Source: Candidatus Poseidoniaceae archaeon
GTDB taxonomy: Archaea > Thermoplasmatota > Poseidoniia > Poseidoniales > Poseidoniaceae
Length of the DNA stretch: 64,000 nucleotides
Direction of reading: 5' to 3'
Assembly: GCA_949372875.1 (NCBI GenBank)
Contig: CASIAW010000004.1
Coordinates: 175,247 to 239,246 of the forward strand
Part shown: positions 44,365-52,848 of the stretch, piece by piece
Layout: each line of letters begins with the position of its first letter
Numbering within the stretch: position 1 is the stretch's first letter
Translations under genes and position numbers: made by a program
Notes under the pieces: model-generated
Told to the model about the DNA's origin: nothing
The model's database searches: none
Seen by the model: the letters and a program-made list of their open reading frames with translations, nothing else

Positions 44365-45458
44365 TCTCCTTCAAAAGTACATGTGAATTTTCCAATCTTC
44401 GATTGGCCGTGGTATGTTTCAAAGTAGTCGACGAGGTATGCTTCAGTATCTAAATCTAAAAACAATTGTGGATGAAGATATTGTGCGAGAGTAGGTAAGC
44501 CAAAAATCATCATCGGGCCTGCAAAATCACCTGATAAAATGAGCATTCGTTCATCCATAACAGCTTGGACTTCATTAAATCCAGGTCGTTCAGAAATGAA
44601 TTCCATATGCGTTTGACATTTGTTTGATTCATCGAAGTTGTTGAAGCCAAGTTCAAAGGTGATTCCGTCAAACATCAAAACATCGGGATTTACGTCTAAA
44701 ATCGCCTCCATATCTACGTGCGTGGTGTGACCTGGCAAATGTTTGAACACATTATCTCCTCCAGCTTTTTCAATAAGATCAGTCCATTGTGAAGTTCCGG
44801 TAAGAACGACTGGATCACGAGTTAAAGAAGCGTGGTGCTCCATGACCACTTTCGGACGTTCAGATTCATTGAGAGCGGAAATTCGATTTTCTACTTCAAA
44901 TTCAATTGCATCAAATTCTTCAAACAAGGCATCGGCTTCACTTTGCTTGTCGAACATCGTAGCAAGAACATTAATTTCAGTTCGCAAGTAATCGTATTTG
45001 TAAAAATCAAGACCAAGAACCTTAATCCCCACAGGGTCGAGTTTCTCTCGGATTGCGTTAGTATCAACCATCCCATTCGTAGCAAAAACAATGTAAACAT
45101 CAGGATTGACATCGAGCAATGCTTCAAAATCAATTTCAGAGTGAGCAGATTGTTGGATTTTAGGAGTGTCTGCGAATTCTGGCCAAATTGTCTCGTCGTA
45201 GAAATCACCAGACACGCCAGATACTACAGATAAATCTACATCCAACATTCGGAGTACGGTTGCTGCATAAGTATTGGTAATAGCCACTCGAGAAGGGGAT
45301 GATTCAAACGTATGTGTAATTCCATTTGAGTCCAATACCTCAATTCCGTTTTCGAAAGACTCTTGTTCCGAATCCATAGAAGAGGTATACCAGATTCCAA
45401 ATGAGAACAGAATAATCATCGATGCTTGAAAAAGTGCGATATTACGATTTGAAAACAT
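44361..45458 (-). CDS. Haem/iron ABC transporter binding protein
   Basis: An N-terminal membrane anchor (about residues 9-27) is followed by a BtuF/FhuD-type fold: VLDSNGITHTFESSPSRVAITNTYAATVLRML, then IDFEALLDVNPDVYIVFA and DMEAILDVNPDVLMFDG, the repeated sentence of class III binding proteins. Cys occurs once near the middle and once near the end. No lipobox Cys, so anchoring is by the helix. The gene is 15 bases behind the surface-protein gene and overlaps the permease. Confidence 0.88.
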   Translation of the reverse strand: MFSNRNIALFQASMIILFSFGIWYTSSMDSEQESFENGIEVLDSNGITHTFESSPSRVAITNTYAATVLRMLDVDLSVVSGVSGDFYDETIWPEFADTPKIQQSAHSEIDFEALLDVNPDVYIVFATNGMVDTNAIREKLDPVGIKVLGLDFYKYDYLRTEINVLATMFDKQSEADALFEEFDAIEFEVENRISALNESERPKVVMEHHASLTRDPVVLTGTSQWTDLIEKAGGDNVFKHLPGHTTHVDMEAILDVNPDVLMFDGITFELGFNNFDESNKCQTHMEFISERPGFNEVQAVMDERMLILSGDFAGPMMIFGLPTLAQYLHPQLFLDLDTEAYLVDYFETYHGQSKIGKFTCTFEGE

Positions 45459-45473
45459 TCCATCCCTCCTTCT

Positions 45474-47825
45474 TCAATCCCTTTGAGCACGAGTGGTGAG
45501 AATCCATCCAAACAATGCAATCAATCCTACAGTGAAGAGGATTCCAAAGAATGGAGAATCGGCTGGTTCTGAATCGGCTTCAACTGTAACAAAGACAGAT
45601 GCAGAATAATCAGACATCTTGCCGTCTGCTGTTCCAGTTCGTACACGAAGGCGATTCAGGCCAGGCTCCAAGTCACTGATATCAACACTCGAAGAAGTCC
45701 CGTTATAGTACTCAGTCGTTTCACCCAAATCGTTCTGCAGAAGAATAGAATACCAAACTGCGTCATCTGATGAAGGCCAAGATATCGTGACTGGTTCACC
45801 TTCAACGATTGAAATATTGGATACATCGACTTCAGGCACAGTAATAATTTCAAACACATTGAGTTCTACTTCACTTACTTGAGTTTGGAAGTTATTTGGC
45901 ATGTTCGCAAAAATCTGGTATGTGTAGATGCCATCTGGTTGGTCATTCACATCAAAACTGGTATTGCTTCCTTGGTAGAGAACCGAATCCCCCTCGAGAA
46001 GAGTGTACGATTGAGCGCCTTGAAATTCTGCCCATTCAAGTGTGTAATCAGAAGAAGAAATGTTGCCCGCTTCGTTAAGGAATTGCGGTGCTGTAGGCAC
46101 ATCAAAGGAAGTTAATTCATACGTCACTTGCTCAGAATGAGAACCAGGCAAACGGTCGATTTTCTTTACGAAATTACGCACGGTATCGCTGTACCAAAGT
46201 TCCCATGAAACAATGCCGTCATTCAAATCCACCATCGAATAATGTGTTGTTTGGAACGTACCTGCCGAGGTTGTGACCTCTTCGTAACTTCGAGTCACTC
46301 TGTTCATAGTGTCATCATACCCATTAGGATGCCCTGGAACGCCAATAACATTCGTGCGATTGAAATGAAGGTCAAATTCGTCACTTGATGAGAAAAGAGA
46401 CGTTGGAGTTGTAGAATTTAATTCAGTGAAGTCCCAGCCCAATGTTCCCTCTTGGAAATAAGAGGACTCAAACGGCGCATCTCTCCAGTATGTTTGAATT
46501 GGTAAAAGATTGGTAGTATCATACCACCTGTATGATTTTTCACCTTCAAGTTCAGTGTCATACTTATGCCGGGTCTTGAATACGGTTTGCTCGACGCCAA
46601 AGGCATCGAAAACTGATTCTTTTTCAAGTGCAGTGATGGTGACATTTTGTTCATGCATAGGCATGTAGGTTAACTTGTATTCCCACGACATGCCGACAGA
46701 CCACAAATCTTCACCAGTTTCATCTCCAAGAGCGATGAGAAGCAGAGAGTCTGGACTTTCTGTCGAACCGTTCGGATTGAATGATACTAATGTGAATTCA
46801 TAACTTCCCTGTGATTCAGGTGTGAACTCATAATATGTGTTAACGCCCGTGTACAGTAACTCACCATCACTGTAAAGGTGATATGAGTTTGTTAAGTTTC
46901 CAGCAAGCCATTGAATGGTGTATGGCTCCATTCCAATGGTCTTCTCGGATTCGGTAAATTGTGCAGGGCCTGGGTATTCGAAAGACTGTGTGGCAGTAAA
47001 ATTCATCCAGCCGGATGCTGAGTCGATCGTGACAGTATGAGAAGGCAACGGCACATCTCCGTTCTTTTCGAAAGAAAGGGTGTGGTTTGAACCGAGTGCC
47101 AGATTGTCAAATCGATAAAATCCATCTGAATTGGTTTTCGCTGAATGTGTCGAACTTGAAATTGTGGTATCTGTGAGAGGAAGGCCATCGATCCCATGCA
47201 CGTAACCGTAGAGGTTTGAAGTACTTTGTTGCACAACAAAGTGATTGGGCATCATGTCGTCAACGCCGTTCCCTTGATTCATCCTGAAGTGAAGGTATTG
47301 GGCATCCTCTTCTACGCCATCAAAAACGGTTTTAAGCGTATAATACTGATTAAGAGGATTCAAGTTGAATTCAAGGAGTGGACTATCAAAAGAGACCTGT
47401 TCTCCCGTTTCAAGAAGGGTGACTGACACGTTGGAATTCTCAAAATTAAGCGGATTTCCGTTCACATCTTCGAACTGCATTGTAACCCAGTTGCTTCCTT
47501 CCACCCAGTCAAGAGTGAGATCACTATCCATATACAACGCTCTGTACGAAACCGTGTGTCCATTATTCATGAAATAAGCGCGAGCTGCATGAAGGCCGGT
47601 CGAAATACCAGTGAATTCATACGAGCCGTCAGTTGTATTCGACAAGACAGACGCCATGGGTACGACCTTAACATAAGTCTGATCGGCAATATTTCCTTGT
47701 GAATCGTACACTGTTCCACTCAAAGTGTGGGTTGCAGAACCGCCTCCATCCTCAGCTGAAACCATAGAAAGAGTGAGTGAACCCAACATCAGGAAGGCAA
47801 GAGTGAGGGCTTTCATCTTCGACAT
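45474..47825 (-). CDS. Large anchored surface protein, first gene of the haem operon
   Basis: 783 residues. Signal peptide at 1-24 (ending VSA); a carboxypeptidase-regulatory-like domain at about 30-110 (TLSGTVYDSQGNIADQTYVKV) and a second near 205-270 (LYGYVHGIDGLPLTDTTISS); a PKD-like part, a central unknown domain with many aromatic residues, then two fibronectin-like units (TLEWAEFQGAQSYTLLEGD and VTISWPSSDDAVWYSILLQ). It ends with a membrane helix and TTRAQRD. The position directly before the haem transporter suggests it captures or presents haem or haemoproteins at the surface (inference). Confidence 0.8.
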   Translation of the reverse strand: MSKMKALTLAFLMLGSLTLSMVSAEDGGGSATHTLSGTVYDSQGNIADQTYVKVVPMASVLSNTTDGSYEFTGISTGLHAARAYFMNNGHTVSYRALYMDSDLTLDWVEGSNWVTMQFEDVNGNPLNFENSNVSVTLLETGEQVSFDSPLLEFNLNPLNQYYTLKTVFDGVEEDAQYLHFRMNQGNGVDDMMPNHFVVQQSTSNLYGYVHGIDGLPLTDTTISSSTHSAKTNSDGFYRFDNLALGSNHTLSFEKNGDVPLPSHTVTIDSASGWMNFTATQSFEYPGPAQFTESEKTIGMEPYTIQWLAGNLTNSYHLYSDGELLYTGVNTYYEFTPESQGSYEFTLVSFNPNGSTESPDSLLLIALGDETGEDLWSVGMSWEYKLTYMPMHEQNVTITALEKESVFDAFGVEQTVFKTRHKYDTELEGEKSYRWYDTTNLLPIQTYWRDAPFESSYFQEGTLGWDFTELNSTTPTSLFSSSDEFDLHFNRTNVIGVPGHPNGYDDTMNRVTRSYEEVTTSAGTFQTTHYSMVDLNDGIVSWELWYSDTVRNFVKKIDRLPGSHSEQVTYELTSFDVPTAPQFLNEAGNISSSDYTLEWAEFQGAQSYTLLEGDSVLYQGSNTSFDVNDQPDGIYTYQIFANMPNNFQTQVSEVELNVFEIITVPEVDVSNISIVEGEPVTISWPSSDDAVWYSILLQNDLGETTEYYNGTSSSVDISDLEPGLNRLRVRTGTADGKMSDYSASVFVTVEADSEPADSPFFGILFTVGLIALFGWILTTRAQRD

Positions 47826-47964
47826 TGTATCATCTCAACGAAGTGTCGACGATGAGTGTGCAGAACATGGGTGAATACCTGCACACTACATCGCCGACGG
47901 GGTTTCCGGTAAGGGGGACTAATCCCGTTGGAATGTTCTTATTGTGAATCTTCGAACTCCTTTC
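47826..47964. promoter_or_regulatory. Spacer with promoter of the haem operon
   Basis: 139 bases. Contains the 8+8 inverted repeat listed separately and a GC-rich imperfect hairpin at about 47897-47935 (CCGACGGG ... CCCGTTGG), which could help end the lipoprotein transcript. No TTTAGG-type box is present here, unlike before the lipoprotein gene. Confidence 0.4.
47856..47886. promoter_or_regulatory. Inverted repeat upstream of the haem operon
   Basis: GTGTGCAG and CTGCACAC, a perfect 8-base inverted repeat separated by 15 bases, 31 to 61 bases before the start of the surface-protein gene. Spacing and location suit an operator for a dimeric repressor or activator; it could also be a leader hairpin. 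Confidence 0.5.
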
Positions 47965-49821
47965 TCAGATGAGTTCGCCAATGTCTGTAGCAGCATCAAT
48001 ACCGAGTGCAGTCCAGGTTGGCTGGAGTGCTGAACGAACGCTTGCTTCATACAATGTTCCTTCGACAGGTGTGTTGTCAAAGTTGTAAATGCTGTTAATC
48101 ACGTCAACACCATAGTTTTCGTGGAACGAGTAAGCACAGTCGGTTTGATCAGCAATGGTTGCATGCGTTACGGTGTTGTAACAGCCAGTGAAGACTGTTG
48201 CACCATAGTTGAGGTAGTAACTGAATGCTTCACATTCTGCCTGTGACATGTTGGCGTCTGAAGCATGTGTAACTGAGTTGTAGCAGCCAGTAAAGACGGT
48301 TGCGCCATAGTTCTCAACAAACATGTATGCTCCACACACTGCCGAACTTGCATCGTAGTCTGCAACATGAATAGCCATGTTGTAACAGTATGAATCAACG
48401 ACGGTTCCGTTGTCGTAGAATGCATATCCTTCACATTCCTCTTGAGAAACGTTCGATGTTGTATGAGTTGCCATGTTGTAACAGCCTGTGAAAGTCGAAC
48501 CGCCAAACGATTCATTTTCGTAGTAAGCATACTGCTCGCAGGTTGATTGGTTGTCAGAAGAGTAAGCGTGACTTACATTGTTGTAACAGTTTTCTCCGGA
48601 GTTACTCGGAGCGGTGGTGTTGTAAAACCCGTAAGATGCACAAACTGTGCTGTTGTGAGTGCTTGATGTGTGAGTGACTGCGTTGTAGCAGATATCTGAA
48701 CCATCGGCCATGGTGTGATTGGTCAAGTATGAGTAAGCGTCACATGCAGCGCTGTCATCGACGGAAACTGCGTGACTAACCATGTTGTAGCAGATATCGG
48801 AACCATCGTTCATGGTATGGTTTTCCATGAAGGTGTATGCGTCACAGGAAGTGGCATTGTCCATTGAGGTTGTCCCCATTCCAAGGTTGTGGCACATGTT
48901 GTTTCGAGTGTCAGCAGCATTGTTAGCAGCCACATACATTTCGATAACACGCCAGAAAGAGTAACCTTCCGCTTGGTGAGTTTGAGCAGCTTCGACTGTT
49001 GAATCAGTGGTCATCTTACTCGCGTAACGAATGGTTGCTTGCGAATAAATGATGACGAGATTCTTGACAACTTCATCACGTGCTGCGACAGTACCAGCGA
49101 GGTCTTGTGCTTGGAGAGCAACAAGTCCTTCGTTCATTGCAACGAGAATTGCTGCATTTGCCTGAGCGGTTGAATCAGTGGAAGAGACGGTCGTAGCGAA
49201 GTTTCCAGCGCGCTTGTCACCAGTTGCGTAAGCAGCACATGATGCGTGTTCAGTAGCACCGTGATACAAGGCCCATCCTTCGTCCCAGGCGTGCTGAGCA
49301 CCGTCAGCACCCCAGTTGCCGTCGGTGGCTTTTGCAACAGCAGAATTAAGTTCATGGATTGCGTATGCGGTCAAGATTTGATTTTGGGCAGCCTTTTCCA
49401 CAGCTTGTTCACGCATTGAATCTGATGCGCCTTCGAACATTCCGGTTCCATCAAGAGCTGCCATCATGTAAGCGTCAAGTGGAGCGTCGACGCCGTAATA
49501 TTCTTGCAAACCGTGCTTTTTACCGCTTGCTGCAGCGTGTTGAGCGAGGGTCTTGTATGATCCATCACTCTTCACAACGTTTTCGCCATCGGTATAGATG
49601 GCTTTGATTCCTGCCCAATCGTATGTTTCGGCAAGGGCTTTGATGTCACAGACATCATGAGCCATGTCAGCATAGACTTGGACGTCAGATACGTAGGTGT
49701 ATCCGCCATCGGAGCCAAATGTTTCTTCTGTTTCTTCTTCTTCTCCACCAAGACAACCGGCAAGTCCGGCAGTGGCGATTAGACATACGAGTAGTGTGGA
49801 TTTTAGCGTTTTGACGTTCAT
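47965..49821 (-). CDS. FEA1-like lipoprotein with eight Cys/His repeats
   Basis: Lipoprotein signal: LIATAGLAGCLGG with lipobox Cys at about residue 23. The first domain (about 40-300) resembles algal FEA1 iron-assimilation proteins: AHDVCDIKALAETYDWAGIKAIYTDG, VKSDGSYKTLAQHA, then helical repeats. From about 305 to 575 come eight units of 31-36 residues; all carry a C-Y/H-N-x4-H-like segment (CYNMVSH, CYNAVTH, CYNSVTH) plus a second Cys before an aromatic run. The end (ALQPTWTALGIDAAT) looks like the FEA1 part again. Together with the two iron-type boxes at its promoter this is probably an iron-binding surface protein. The FEA1 link is from memory of the motif, not a search. Confidence 0.75.
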   Translation of the reverse strand: MNVKTLKSTLLVCLIATAGLAGCLGGEEEETEETFGSDGGYTYVSDVQVYADMAHDVCDIKALAETYDWAGIKAIYTDGENVVKSDGSYKTLAQHAAASGKKHGLQEYYGVDAPLDAYMMAALDGTGMFEGASDSMREQAVEKAAQNQILTAYAIHELNSAVAKATDGNWGADGAQHAWDEGWALYHGATEHASCAAYATGDKRAGNFATTVSSTDSTAQANAAILVAMNEGLVALQAQDLAGTVAARDEVVKNLVIIYSQATIRYASKMTTDSTVEAAQTHQAEGYSFWRVIEMYVAANNAADTRNNMCHNLGMGTTSMDNATSCDAYTFMENHTMNDGSDICYNMVSHAVSVDDSAACDAYSYLTNHTMADGSDICYNAVTHTSSTHNSTVCASYGFYNTTAPSNSGENCYNNVSHAYSSDNQSTCEQYAYYENESFGGSTFTGCYNMATHTTSNVSQEECEGYAFYDNGTVVDSYCYNMAIHVADYDASSAVCGAYMFVENYGATVFTGCYNSVTHASDANMSQAECEAFSYYLNYGATVFTGCYNTVTHATIADQTDCAYSFHENYGVDVINSIYNFDNTPVEGTLYEASVRSALQPTWTALGIDAATDIGELI

Positions 49822-49836
49822 GGTAGAGCCTTCCGG

Positions 49837-49852
49837 TTTAGGCCGCCCTAAA
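49837..49852. promoter_or_regulatory. DtxR/IdeR-like box 1
   Basis: TTTAGGCCGCCCTAAA: six-base inverted arms TTTAGG/CCTAAA around four bases, 15 bases before the lipoprotein ATG, where transcription should start. It matches the half-site style of DtxR-family iron regulators (TTAGG...CCTAA). Confidence 0.65.
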
Positions 49853-49861
49853 AACCAGCCC

Positions 49862-49871
49862 TACATAAAGT
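49862..49871 (-). promoter_or_regulatory. TATA-like box of the lipoprotein gene
   Basis: ACTTTATGTA on the minus strand, between the two iron-type boxes and about 45 bases before the ATG. This order predicts initiation close to box 1, so a repressor on either box would block TBP or polymerase. Confidence 0.5.
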
Positions 49872-49886
49872 TTAGGCTACCCTAAA
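49871..49886. promoter_or_regulatory. DtxR/IdeR-like box 2
   Basis: TTTAGGCTACCCTAAA, with the same arms and spacing as box 1, centre-to-centre 34 bases apart. It borders the TATA-like box on its upstream side. Confidence 0.65.
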
Positions 49887-49932
49887 TCTCTTTTTACTTA
49901 TCCATCATATATGACTGAGAAAAGGACACTGC

Positions 49933-50829
49933 TCAATCGGAGAGCCAATCGATTACCAATGAATGGGAGAAACGATCGTTCGAAAGTCCCGGGTGGCCGA
50001 TAGGGCGAACAATCACCAAAATGTCGAGCTCACCACCCCAGTCACTGGTCCCAACACAGAGAACTTCACCGACTTTTACTCCGTCTTTATCCGAACCGAT
50101 TGAGAGGCTTCGCAATTCATACAATCGGACTTGAACCTCCTCATCGACAGAATGCTCCGACGACGTGTATTGATGCGTTGTTTCAATGGACATCGAAAGG
50201 AGTTTCATCTCGTCAACATCGAGACGAAAAGCAGAGAGTTGTTGATCGAGTAGTTCGACTGCCTGATTCAAACGCCCCTGTTCCATGTTGAACAGTGAGG
50301 CAAGAGAAAATGCGGTTGACTCAGCCCCTAATGGTCCATATTGATACGGTAAACGCAGCGAGAGTGACTGGAGGATTTCTAAATCAGTATCTCCGAATTG
50401 TTCAGGTAAAACAAGCCATGTGTACTGTTCACCTGCTGGATACATTGGTGCATTTGGATTCTCCGTAAACAGCGGCTGGCCCCATTCCGAAGGCGATATC
50501 GGCGCTGAAACAGGAGTAAAGCCTCCTGCAAAAAGCATCACAACCAAACCAACACTGACCAGAACCCGAGGGCGTTTGTGTTCACTCCATGCCAACCGTC
50601 CTGCAGGGCTGACTGCGGAAAGAAGGAGCATAAGAGGGCCAACAACAAGGATGCCACCCGGAAGAAACCACAACGAAATTATGGTTAGAAGAAGCGCTTC
50701 AAAGCCCATCGGACCGAAGCCAGTCCTCCAATCAAAGATTTCCTCTTCTTCAAGACCTCGGCGTTCAAAGAGAACAACAAATACGATTGCTAAACCGAGG
50801 AAAAGGGTTGGAAGAAAGTATCCTAGCAT
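49933..50829 (-). CDS. Membrane protein with soluble C-terminal domain
   Basis: Not recognised. Three or four helices in the first 110 residues (MLGYFLPTLFLGLAIVFVVLF; LLLTIISLWFLPGGILVVGPLMLLL; RVLVSVGLVVMLFAGGF), then about 180 residues outside or inside with a regular acidic-aromatic pattern (LEILQSLSLRLPYQYGPLG). A GTG at 50886 would give 19 more polar residues; the ATG directly before the first helix is preferred. It diverges from the ABC-2 operon. Confidence 0.65.
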   Translation of the reverse strand: MLGYFLPTLFLGLAIVFVVLFERRGLEEEEIFDWRTGFGPMGFEALLLTIISLWFLPGGILVVGPLMLLLSAVSPAGRLAWSEHKRPRVLVSVGLVVMLFAGGFTPVSAPISPSEWGQPLFTENPNAPMYPAGEQYTWLVLPEQFGDTDLEILQSLSLRLPYQYGPLGAESTAFSLASLFNMEQGRLNQAVELLDQQLSAFRLDVDEMKLLSMSIETTHQYTSSEHSVDEEVQVRLYELRSLSIGSDKDGVKVGEVLCVGTSDWGGELDILVIVRPIGHPGLSNDRFSHSLVIDWLSD

Positions 50830-50928
50830 CTTCGATTCGCCTTTGGAGGTAAGAAGGCTATGAAGAGTGTTGGGGTTTGAACTCACTTCAAACGGTAGAT
50901 TGTCAAACCTCGACGACTTCGCCGATGC

Positions 50929-51954
50929 ATGGAGGAAGTGGTTTTACGGCTGAAAGATGCAACATATCGCCACTCTCTGTACGCACCTACAACATTCAAA
51001 CCCTGGCGCAGAATTCGTGGACAAGGTATTTTTTCTGCCAATATCTCACTTAGAAAAGGCAGTATTTTGGGGCTTGTGGGGCCAAACGGCGCTGGTAAAA
51101 CAACGCTCTTACGCATGATGGCAGGAATCTTACCGTTGGAGGATGGCACTGTTCTCGATTCAACCGAAAATGATGAAATCACACTCTCTCATGAAAATTT
51201 AAGAGAGAAAATTGGCCATATGCCTGAACAAGTTCGATGGCAGGGGAGAAAAACAGTCCGAGATGCGTTACTTGAAATCGGTGAAATGCGAAACATAGCT
51301 GAGAGCAGAGTTGATGGCTTACTGAAATTAGTTGGCCTAGAAAGTCGAGTTGATGCTCGTTTGAATGAATTGAGTCAAGGAATGCGTCAACGACTAACTC
51401 TGGCAGCTGCTTTACTTGGTTCGCCAAAGATTCTGCTACTTGATGAACCGCTGAACGGACTTGACCCCGTTGCTGCAGCAGCCTTTGTCCTCTTACTTGG
51501 GAAACTCACAGACAAGGGCGTTTCTATTGTCATCTCTTCGCACCAAGTCGAAGGTTTAGTGCAGATTATTGACCGTTTAGCACTCATGCACAGAGGCCAA
51601 ATCCTTGCAGAAGGGACAATGGAGGAAATTGCTCAGCAACTAAACCTGAACAAAAAAACCGAAATCTCAGGTCCGGGCACTGCCCCAGACTTTCGCAAGT
51701 ACGTGAGCGACCATGATTCAATTGATATCGAACAATCACAACAAAACTGGCGCGTTGTTCTTTCAAAAAACGAAAAGGGGCTTTTACAGAAATTAGTCAG
51801 TGATGGTGTTGATCTTACGACCTGGATTGATCGCTCTCCAAACGTCATAGAAATGCTCTGTGCAGCCACTGGGCAATCTATTGAAGATGTAGGATTGGAA
51901 GTTTCTTCAACGTCAGTTATGCCACTTCGCACGTATCGAGGTGAAGAAGAATGA
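50929..51954 (+). CDS. ABC-2 type exporter ATPase
   Basis: Walker A GPNGAGKTTLL, Q-loop HMPEQVRWQG, signature LSQGMRQRL, Walker B ILLLDEPLNGLDP, H-loop VISSHQ. The last 110 residues form an extra domain like those of CcmA/NatA-type ATPases. An N-terminal AYxHSLYAPTTFKPW segment precedes the first strand. The stop overlaps the permease start (ATGA), so the two make one exporter. Substrate unknown. Confidence 0.9.
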   Translation: MEEVVLRLKDATYRHSLYAPTTFKPWRRIRGQGIFSANISLRKGSILGLVGPNGAGKTTLLRMMAGILPLEDGTVLDSTENDEITLSHENLREKIGHMPEQVRWQGRKTVRDALLEIGEMRNIAESRVDGLLKLVGLESRVDARLNELSQGMRQRLTLAAALLGSPKILLLDEPLNGLDPVAAAAFVLLLGKLTDKGVSIVISSHQVEGLVQIIDRLALMHRGQILAEGTMEEIAQQLNLNKKTEISGPGTAPDFRKYVSDHDSIDIEQSQQNWRVVLSKNEKGLLQKLVSDGVDLTTWIDRSPNVIEMLCAATGQSIEDVGLEVSSTSVMPLRTYRGEEE

Positions 51955-52781
51955 GTGATATTTCACGAATCATGGTGTTTGCAAAGCGCTTCATGAAAGA
52001 GCGATTATTCTCAACACGAATGTACATCATGCTCCCAATTTTGGCACTGTTTATTCCAGGTATGGCTTGGGGTTTTTCTGATCCAAATATCGTTCTGCCC
52101 GGAGGTCATCAGCCCGAAAGCCCGATGGAAGTCCTGTTTTATGCGAGCCTCGGAGTTGTCTTTGGAGCCACCATGTGTGCGGTTTTACTCTCTTATGATT
52201 CAGTCAGTCGAGAACGCGCAAGTGGAGTGCTCGAACTTCGACTTTCACAACCCATGCCAAGATCACATCAAGCCTTTGCAATGATTCTCGGTTCATGGCA
52301 AGCCATCTTAATCCCAACATGGATACTCCTTCTCCTTTCGGTTTTGGTCGTACGGTACCGTATGGGTGAATGGCCATCATCCACTGATTCTTTGGTATAC
52401 TTCCTTTCAACTGCACTCATTCTTCTCTGGTATGTATTGTTTACAATCCTCGCATCCTCCTATACCCGAGAGCAGGGCACTGCAATTTCTTTCGGTGTTG
52501 GGCTTTGGTTCCTTTTTACATTCCTATGGGCATTGGTTACGACAATGGTCGCCTATGCATCAGGTGTTTCCATCGGACAAGAAAACGATGCAACATGGGT
52601 CATGTTGGAGGGCGGTTTGGACTTACTTTCACCAAATGGAGTCTACCACCACCTCTTAGAAACACGTTTGCCACAAATTGATCGAGGTATTGCAGGATGG
52701 CAGAGTTGGAGCATGGCTCTAGCATGGACCATACTGCCAACTTGGTTATTTGTGCGGAGAATGGAGAAGATTCTCCCCTAA
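51951..52781 (+). CDS. ABC-2 type permease
   Basis: Six helices: one near residue 30 after FAKRFMKERLFSTRMY, then GVVFGATMCAVLLSYDSVSRERASGVLELRLSQPM, the cytosolic coupling helix typical of NatB-like permeases, and four more. 276 residues. Translationally coupled to the ATPase. Possibly exports the neighbouring surface protein's partner or lipids; no direct evidence. Confidence 0.85.
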   Translation: MSDISRIMVFAKRFMKERLFSTRMYIMLPILALFIPGMAWGFSDPNIVLPGGHQPESPMEVLFYASLGVVFGATMCAVLLSYDSVSRERASGVLELRLSQPMPRSHQAFAMILGSWQAILIPTWILLLLSVLVVRYRMGEWPSSTDSLVYFLSTALILLWYVLFTILASSYTREQGTAISFGVGLWFLFTFLWALVTTMVAYASGVSIGQENDATWVMLEGGLDLLSPNGVYHHLLETRLPQIDRGIAGWQSWSMALAWTILPTWLFVRRMEKILP

Positions 52782-52848
52782 CCGAAATCATACTTTTTAC
52801 TGCTCTTCAAACGAAAGCCTCTTTGAGGCCAGATGACGACGGTCACTC

